Assembly (NCBI GenBank): GCA_903929925.1
Contig: CAIYWO010000247.1
Span: 1-11,692 of the forward strand
Direction of reading: 5' to 3'
Origin: an uncultured beta proteobacterium
GTDB lineage: Bacteria > Pseudomonadota > Gammaproteobacteria > Burkholderiales > Burkholderiaceae_B
DNA: 11,692 nucleotides
The notes below the pieces were generated by a model. It had not been told where the DNA came from. It worked only from the letters and a program-made list of their open reading frames with translations, and did no database searches. A program made the translations under genes and the position numbers. Numbering within the stretch: the first letter of the stretch is position 1; each line of letters begins with the position of its first letter. Below, one piece after another: positions 7,479 through 11,692 of this stretch.

Positions 7479-7619
7479 ATGGAAGTTAAGTACAGGGTTG
7501 TTAAGTCGCCAGTTGCCGAAAGCAACTTGGAAGCCAAAGCAACCGAGACATGTAAAAGCATCTTGTCTCCTTTACTTGCCAAGGTTGTCTCCTCCACCCT
7601 CCTCCTTTGGTGGATTTAG
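7479..7619 (+). CDS. Possible 46-codon ORF inside the small-RNA transcript (uncertain)
   Basis: An ATG at 7479 opens 46 codons to a TAG at 7617-7619, one base into the terminator stem. The product begins MEVKYRVVKS, is mixed polar in the middle, and ends in a hydrophobic LLLWWI with tandem Trp codons. No Shine-Dalgarno precedes the ATG, and the predicted transcription start is at or within a base or two of it, so translation would have to be leaderless. An ORF of this length is not rare by chance. The RNA interpretation is preferred because of the hairpins and CUCCU repeats, but a leader peptide or leaderless small protein is not excluded. Confidence 0.2.
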   Translation: MEVKYRVVKSPVAESNLEAKATETCKSILSPLLAKVVSSTLLLWWI

Positions 7620-7650
7620 CCCAAGACTGCAAAGTCTTGGGCTTTTTTTT
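7618..7650 (+). terminator. Strong intrinsic terminator of the putative small RNA
   Basis: AGCCCAAGACT (7618-7628) pairs perfectly with AGTCTTGGGCT (7633-7643) around a GCAA tetraloop of the stable GNRA class, followed by an unbroken T run to 7650. It lies 259 bp after the coq7 stop and 96 bp before the wbpO start. It therefore either ends a separate transcript or acts as an attenuator before wbpOP. Confidence 0.95.
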
Positions 7651-7746
7651 ATTCCGACGTACTCTCCCTTATCATCTCGTTATGAGTTGGTTAGTGATTG
7701 ATTGCGATCGCGTAGGTCTTACAGGTGCCCTTTGCCGGAGAATATT
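7651..7746 (+). promoter_or_regulatory. wbpO upstream region with ribosome-binding site that fixes a TTG start
   Basis: After the terminator, 96 bp lead into wbpO. GGAG at 7737-7740 stands six bases before the TTG at 7747, which is ideal spacing and decides the start. No convincing -35/-10 pair was found here (TTGGTT at 7687 lacks a partner). Expression of wbpO may therefore come from a non-sigma70-like promoter, from an unrecognised weak one, or by read-through of the terminator at 7618-7650. No JUMPstart/ops (GGCGGTAG) element is present. Confidence 0.5.
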
Positions 7747-9021
7747 TTGCAGATTCAGGATGTCAAGCTTGCGATTGTCGGACTCGGGTATGTTGGCTTG
7801 CCCCTGGCTGTAGAGTTTGGTAAACAACGCAGCGTGCTGGGCTTCGATATCAATACGGCACGCATTGATGAGCTCAAAGGCGGCCACGACCACACCCTAG
7901 AGGTCGATGATGTAGAGCTAGCCACTGCGAAACATTTGCAGTACTCCGCTCAGCGTGATGATTTGAGGCTGGCAAATGTATTTATCGTGACGGTGCCCAC
8001 TCCGATTGACGAGTACAAGCAGCCTGATCTGACACCGCTTGTCAAAGCGAGTGAAACGATTGGTCAAGCGCTGAAAGTAGGTGATATTGTTATTTATGAG
8101 TCCACGGTTTACCCGGGCGCGACCGAAGAGGTTTGTGTCCCCGTGCTCGAGCGGGTGTCTGGGCTGCGTTACAACGTTGATTTTTTTGCGGGCTATAGCC
8201 CAGAGCGTATCAACCCTGGCGACAAAGAGCACCGTGTCAGTACGATTAAAAAAGTGACGTCAGGCTCAACCCCAGACGTTGCTGCGCTGGTCGACGCTTT
8301 ATACCGGCAGATCGTGATCGCAGGCACACATATGGCCCCCAGCATACGCGTGGCCGAAGCTGCGAAAGTCATCGAGAACACACAGCGTGATGTGAACATT
8401 GCGCTGATTAATGAATTGGCGCTTATTTTTAATAAGCTCGGCATCGATACCGAGGCTGTGTTGCAAGCGGCTGGAACAAAGTGGAATTTCCTTCCCTTCA
8501 GGCCCGGTTTGGTTGGCGGTCACTGTATTGGGGTCGATCCCTATTACTTGACGCATAAGGCCCAGTCGATTGGGTATCACCCGGAGATCATCCTAGCAGG
8601 ACGACGGCTCAACGACAGTATGGGTGGATATGTTGTGTCGCAGCTCGTCAAGGCGATGACGCGCGAACGGATTTACGTCCAAGGCGCACGCGTACTGGTG
8701 ATGGGTTTAACCTTTAAGGAAAACTGCCCGGACTTACGCAATACACGCGTTGTCGACATCATCAAGGAGCTTGGTGAATATAACGTCGACGTGGATGTGT
8801 ATGACCCTTGGGTCGATGCAAAGGAAGCTGTGCATGAGTACGGCATCCATCCTGTGCAGACCCTCGAAAAAGGTCGCTACGATGCGGTGATTATGGCTGT
8901 CGCACACCGACAGTTTGTGGAGTTGGGCATCGACGCGATCCGCGCTTTGGGTAAACCCAAGCACGTGCTTTATGACTTGAAATATATTTTCAAGTCCGAG
9001 CAGTCGGATTTGCGTCTTTAA
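7747..9021 (+). CDS. wbpO: UDP-N-acetyl-D-galactosamine/glucosamine 6-dehydrogenase, WbpO/TviB type
   Basis: 424 aa with a TTG start; Vi-antigen TviB is 425 aa. NAD-dependent four-electron oxidation of C6 of a UDP-N-acetylhexosamine to the uronic acid, in the cytoplasm. Domains in order: Rossmann motif GLGYVG (12-17), TVPTP (82-86), the ESTVYPGATEE substrate loop, catalytic Lys207 and Asn211 in EAAKVIENT, catalytic Cys260 in GGHCIGVDPYYL, and a C-terminal UDP-binding domain with GLTFKENCPDLRNT (320-333). The GHDHTLEV and GTKWNFLPFRPGLVGGHC stretches fit the WbpO/TviB clade rather than UDP-glucose dehydrogenase. The earlier in-frame TTG (7702) adds 15 residues without homology. With wbpP 15 bp downstream, the expected product is UDP-GalNAcA; UDP-GlcNAcA cannot be excluded. 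Confidence 0.93.
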   Translation: MQIQDVKLAIVGLGYVGLPLAVEFGKQRSVLGFDINTARIDELKGGHDHTLEVDDVELATAKHLQYSAQRDDLRLANVFIVTVPTPIDEYKQPDLTPLVKASETIGQALKVGDIVIYESTVYPGATEEVCVPVLERVSGLRYNVDFFAGYSPERINPGDKEHRVSTIKKVTSGSTPDVAALVDALYRQIVIAGTHMAPSIRVAEAAKVIENTQRDVNIALINELALIFNKLGIDTEAVLQAAGTKWNFLPFRPGLVGGHCIGVDPYYLTHKAQSIGYHPEIILAGRRLNDSMGGYVVSQLVKAMTRERIYVQGARVLVMGLTFKENCPDLRNTRVVDIIKELGEYNVDVDVYDPWVDAKEAVHEYGIHPVQTLEKGRYDAVIMAVAHRQFVELGIDAIRALGKPKHVLYDLKYIFKSEQSDLRL

Positions 9022-9036
9022 CGGTTAAGAAGCCAC

Positions 9037-10065
9037 ATGACACTCACCCGCTATCATCAGGTTCAGGCGTCGTTGCGCGCGATGCCAAGAAAGTGGCTCG
9101 TTACAGGCTGTGCCGGCTTCATCGGCTCCAATCTCGTTGAGACGCTCCTTTCCCTTGATCAGCAGGTGGTTGGACTCGATAACTTTGCGACGGGACACCG
9201 ACGCAATTTAGATGAAATTCAAGCCTCTGTATCGGGAGCGCAGTGGTCTCGCTTTGTTTTTAATGAGGGCGACATCCGTGATCCAGGCATGTGTGGGCAT
9301 GCAGTTTTGGGCGTTGACTATGTGCTGCATCAAGCCGCACTTGGTTCGGTGCCGCGATCACTTAAAGATCCTGCCACGACCAATGATGTCAATATTTCTG
9401 GTTATCTGAATATGCTGATCGCTGCGCGAGACGCTGCTGTGTCAGCGTTTGTGTATGCCGCCTCAAGCTCGACCTATGGAGACCATCCGGGTTTGCCGAA
9501 AGTGGAAGATCGAATCGGTAAGCCGTTATCGCCGTACGCCGTAACAAAGTATGTCAATGAGTTGTATGCCGATGTATTTGCGCGCTCTTATGGCTTTGCG
9601 AGCGTGGGGTTGCGTTATTTCAATGTATTTGGCAAACGGCAGGATCCTGAAGGCGCATACGCCGCGGTGATCCCCAAATGGATTGCCGCCATGATTCGTG
9701 GTGACGATGTGCTTGTCAACGGAGACGGCGAAACAAGTCGTGATTTTTGCTTTGTCGAGAACGCCGTGCAGGCGAATATTCTTGCGGCTGTCGCTTCTGC
9801 CGAGGGCGTGAATCAAGTCTATAACGTCGCGGTGCATGCGCGGACTAGCTTGAATGAGCTCTTCTCATTGCTCACGCATTCCTTGGCGCGACAGGGCGTG
9901 CAATACGACAAAGAGGCGGTCTACCAAGACTTTAGAGCCGGCGATGTACGTCACTCGCAAGCAGATATCAGCAAGGCACGCACCTTATTAGGCTACGCAC
10001 CTACGCATACGATCGCCGAGGGCCTGGAAGTTGCGATGCCCTGGTACGTTAAGTTTTTGGGTTAA
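9037..10065 (+). CDS. wbpP: UDP-N-acetylglucosamine 4-epimerase, WbpP/TviC type
   Basis: 342 aa extended SDR epimerase interconverting UDP-GlcNAc and UDP-GalNAc; Pseudomonas aeruginosa WbpP is 341 aa and very similar by recall. Visible: the N-terminal extra helix (RYHQVQASLRAMPRKW) typical of the WbpP group, supporting the ATG at 9037; NAD motif GCAGFIG (24-30); HQAALGSVPRS (98-108); the Ser-rich catalytic loop AASSSTYGD (141-149); YxxxK as Tyr167 and Lys171; GLRYFNVFG (191-199); GDGETSRDF (229-237); and Ser307 in DVRHSQADISK, at the position of the WbpP Ser306 linked to preference for N-acetylated sugars. It starts 15 bp after wbpO and is co-transcribed with it. Together they give UDP-GlcNAc to UDP-GalNAc to UDP-GalNAcA, probably for LPS core or O-chain. 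The stop overlaps the pgi stop. Confidence 0.95.
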   Translation: MTLTRYHQVQASLRAMPRKWLVTGCAGFIGSNLVETLLSLDQQVVGLDNFATGHRRNLDEIQASVSGAQWSRFVFNEGDIRDPGMCGHAVLGVDYVLHQAALGSVPRSLKDPATTNDVNISGYLNMLIAARDAAVSAFVYAASSSTYGDHPGLPKVEDRIGKPLSPYAVTKYVNELYADVFARSYGFASVGLRYFNVFGKRQDPEGAYAAVIPKWIAAMIRGDDVLVNGDGETSRDFCFVENAVQANILAAVASAEGVNQVYNVAVHARTSLNELFSLLTHSLARQGVQYDKEAVYQDFRAGDVRHSQADISKARTLLGYAPTHTIAEGLEVAMPWYVKFLG

Positions 10066-11627
10066 CCGCTCGCAAGCTTACGCACCCAGTGTGCAGTGGA
10101 CGAGTCGTAAGGGCTCACTGCTGGGTCACTGCCAAGCGCGTCGAGCCGTCGCTCAATATCACCGGCTAAGCGTTTGCCGAACTCTACACCCCATTGGTCA
10201 AATGGGTTGATCCCCCAGAGCACGCCCTCAGTGAACACCTTATGCTCATAGAGCGCGAGCAATGCACCAAGTTGTTTTGCGTCGAGCTGAGGCATGACAA
10301 TCAGTGTCGATGGACGTCCGCCTGGATGTACGCGATGTTTAGCAAGTGCTGCGGCGGCCTCTGGATTTTTCTCTTTGATCGATACTTCGGCGAGGGCTTG
10401 CTCAAACGATTTGCCCTCTAAGAGTGCAGCGCGTTGTGCCAAACAATTTGCGATGAGCAGGCGATGATGGCGGGTGTGGCGATGATCTGGTTTGGCACAA
10501 AGAATAAAGTCGACCGGCGCTCCTTTCCCGTCCTGATGCAACCACTGAAAAAACGTGTGTTGACTATCTGTGCCAGGCATTCCCCAGACTGCGGGGCTAC
10601 TGGCGACATCTAAAGTGGTGCCGTCACGTTGGGTCGATTTGCCTAGCGACTCCATCTCAAGCTGTTGTAGCCACGGCACTAAATGTCGCAACCTTGCGTC
10701 GTAGGGACATAACGCGAACGAAGCGTAGCCAAGCACGCTGCAATTGGCGACGGCGCTTAAGGCCATCTGGACAGGAGCGTTCTCTTGCAGAGGCGCGTTC
10801 AAAAAGTGTTCATCCATTTGCGCTGCACCTGCGCGTAGGTCATTGAGGGTGTCCAGCCCTAGTCCAAGCGCGATTGGCAGACCGATGGAAGACCAGATCG
10901 AATACCGTCCACCCACCCAATCCCAGAATTCAAAGATGTGCTCTTCACGAATACCGAACTCGCGTGCGGCTTGCGCGTTAGCCGTGACCGCAACGAAGTG
11001 ATCCAGCGGCTGTTTGATTCCGCCTGCCCGTAACCAATCAATCGCACACGCAGCGTTGGCGAGCGACTCAATCGTGGTGAAGGACTTAGACGAGATGATG
11101 ATGAGTGTGTCAGAGGGGTCGAGCCCTTCAAGTGCTGCAGTAATCGCGTGCGCGTCGACATTCGACGCGAAACGAATCGTGCGGCGACCGGCGTGCCCAG
11201 CAAGTGATTCAACCGCGAGACGAGGACCCCAGTCACTACCCCCGATTCCAAGGTGCACGACATTCCGGTAGAGGTTTTGTGCATTGACTCTTTCGACGAA
11301 CCCAGCAAGCTTGGCTTGTTCGGTTTGCACCGCATGCGCGACTCCAGCCGGAGGGGTTGGAGCCCGTAATGCCGTGTGCCAGGCTGCGCGGTTCTCTGTC
11401 CAGTTAATCGCAGCACCCTCAAACAGATCCGCACGCGCCTGTTCAAAACCTTGCTGCTTAAGAAGCGCTTGCGAAGCTTTCTCTAAGGCAGGGCTATGTC
11501 GCTGCGTGCTGAGGTCTACCTCAAGCTCGGCGGCGCGCAGAATGCGCAGCGCGTCGGGTTTCGTGGGGCTTGCGGACACCGCTTGCGAAAACGATTTCCA
11601 GGCGGCAGTTTGCGAGAGAGCGCTCAT
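10062..11627 (-). CDS. pgi: Glucose-6-phosphate isomerase
   Basis: 521 aa (E. coli 549). Interconverts glucose-6-phosphate and fructose-6-phosphate in the cytoplasm, linking glycolysis/gluconeogenesis with hexosamine and polysaccharide precursors. Signature 1 is at 236-249 (DWVGGRYSIWSSIG) and signature 2 at 468-485, containing NPFDQWGVEFGK. The catalytic residues are Glu326 (MESLGK), His357 (GTDSQH) and Lys485. All three are offset by exactly 29 from E. coli Glu355, His386 and Lys514, so there is no internal gap in that half. The sugar-phosphate motif SSKSFTTIES (179-188) is intact. The ATG at 11627 fits the family N-terminus (MSALSQTAAW) but has no clear Shine-Dalgarno (CTGCCCCT precedes it). 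Only 65 bp of upstream sequence is in the window and no firm promoter is seen there. The gene converges on wbpP with a 4 bp overlap. Confidence 0.96.
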   Translation of the reverse strand: MSALSQTAAWKSFSQAVSASPTKPDALRILRAAELEVDLSTQRHSPALEKASQALLKQQGFEQARADLFEGAAINWTENRAAWHTALRAPTPPAGVAHAVQTEQAKLAGFVERVNAQNLYRNVVHLGIGGSDWGPRLAVESLAGHAGRRTIRFASNVDAHAITAALEGLDPSDTLIIISSKSFTTIESLANAACAIDWLRAGGIKQPLDHFVAVTANAQAAREFGIREEHIFEFWDWVGGRYSIWSSIGLPIALGLGLDTLNDLRAGAAQMDEHFLNAPLQENAPVQMALSAVANCSVLGYASFALCPYDARLRHLVPWLQQLEMESLGKSTQRDGTTLDVASSPAVWGMPGTDSQHTFFQWLHQDGKGAPVDFILCAKPDHRHTRHHRLLIANCLAQRAALLEGKSFEQALAEVSIKEKNPEAAAALAKHRVHPGGRPSTLIVMPQLDAKQLGALLALYEHKVFTEGVLWGINPFDQWGVEFGKRLAGDIERRLDALGSDPAVSPYDSSTAHWVRKLASG

Positions 11628-11692
11628 AGGGGCAGGCGTAAAGTCAGTAGAAGTCGGTCAGAAGGGGAGTTTGACGTGTGGTGCGAGTGTAA

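Larger units (their letters stand above)
7478..7650 (+). ncRNA. Putative small RNA with repeated anti-Shine-Dalgarno (CUCCU) motifs
   Basis: About 170 nt bounded by a promoter and an intrinsic terminator, in the gap between coq7 and wbpO. Hairpins seen: (1) AGTTGC/GCAACT with loop CGAAA (7511-7527), extendable by CC/GG across a one-base bulge; (2) GAGACA/TGTCTC (7545-7550 / 7564-7569) with a 13-base loop, possibly enclosed by CAACC/GGTTG (7540-7544 / 7583-7587); (3) TCCACC/GGTGGA (7593-7598 / 7609-7614) presenting loop CTCCTCCTTT; (4) the terminator. CUCCU-type motifs occur at 7567-7573, 7589-7595 and 7599-7608. The last contains CCUCCUUU, identical to the anti-SD tail of betaproteobacterial 16S rRNA. 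TTGTCTCCT is directly repeated (7563-7571, 7585-7593), 22 nt apart. Analogues are the CCUCCUCCC-motif RNAs of Rhodobacter and, as I recall it, a betaproteobacterial RNA family toxic to E. coli. Membership is not confirmed. Folding was done by eye. Confidence 0.7.

Noticed and set aside
7478..7650. 6S RNA, tmRNA or RNase P RNA identity for the small RNA
   Set aside because: No long 6S-type rod with an open central bubble, no tRNA-like ends and no RNase P core motifs are seen. Size and CUCCU loops point elsewhere.
7704..7711. GCGATCGC palindrome before wbpO
   Set aside because: A single 8-bp palindrome with no partner copies in the gap; likely chance or a methylation/restriction site. No regulatory claim can be made.
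7702..7746. Upstream TTG start for wbpO
   Set aside because: The 15 added residues (Arg/Ser/Tyr-rich) are not family-like and the TTG at 7702 has no Shine-Dalgarno. The TTG at 7747 has one at ideal spacing.
7359..10065. wbpOP region as a horizontally acquired island
   Set aside because: No IS ends, integrase, tRNA, attachment repeat or obvious base-composition break at either edge; neighbours are housekeeping genes. Codon use was not computed, but looks continuous by eye.
10859..11446. 195-codon open frame on the same strand as pgi but in another frame
   Set aside because: Fully inside the pgi catalytic core. The Ser/Arg-rich product is typical of an out-of-frame reading of a moderate-GC gene.

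Overview
The window is ordinary-looking chromosome from a betaproteobacterium, most likely order Burkholderiales and plausibly family Alcaligenaceae (Bordetella, Achromobacter, Pusillimonas and relatives). This rests on a Coq7-type rather than UbiF-type ubiquinone hydroxylase, the style of the glycolytic and folate genes, and a WbpO/WbpP pair of the kind used for GalNAcA-containing LPS. GC looks moderate by eye but was not computed. The genus assignment is inference. No tRNA, rRNA, IS element, phage gene or CRISPR array is visible.

Layout. (1) Positions 2-2818, plus strand: the 3' 98% of gcvP, the glycine cleavage P-protein, missing about 19 N-terminal residues off the left edge. It ends at a perfect hairpin (2837-2870) that can terminate transcription from both sides. 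(2) Positions 2869-6567, minus strand: a compact four-gene run read as osmC-like, thyA, folA, then a YdgA/DUF945 membrane-anchored protein, with 19-27 bp gaps. thyA and folA are the natural pair, since ThyA produces the dihydrofolate that FolA recycles. The DUF945 protein carries a C-terminal segment resembling the YbjN domain, which is an unusual architecture. (3) Positions 6568-6680: a divergent promoter region between osmC and coq7. (4) Positions 6681-7358, plus strand: coq7, with a complete di-iron ligand set.

(5) Positions 7359-7746 are the most interesting part. This 388 bp stretch without an annotated protein gene holds a sigma70-like promoter (TTGCAA, 17 bp, TATTAT) and a very strong intrinsic terminator (11 bp stem, GCAA loop, T run). 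Between them lies about 170 nt of structured sequence that looks like a free-standing small RNA. The RNA carries three CUCCU-type motifs. One lies in a hairpin loop containing CCUCCUUU, the same eight bases as the anti-Shine-Dalgarno tail of 16S rRNA in this bacterial class. This suggests an RNA that mimics the 16S tail and competes for ribosome-binding sites. Two TGC-N3-GCA dyads in near-identical 16-base contexts lie upstream, one of them on the -35 element, suggesting a repressor. A 46-codon ORF lies exactly inside the transcript, so a leader-peptide or leaderless-mRNA reading remains open.

(6) Positions 7747-10065, plus strand: wbpO (TTG start) and wbpP, a two-gene route from UDP-GlcNAc to UDP-GalNAc to UDP-GalNAcA for surface polysaccharide. 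(7) Positions 10062-11627, minus strand: a complete pgi (glucose-6-phosphate isomerase), convergent with wbpP and overlapping it by 4 bp at the stop codons. Pgi supplies fructose-6-phosphate, the entry point to UDP-GlcNAc, so its position beside wbpOP is metabolically sensible although the genes are not co-transcribed.
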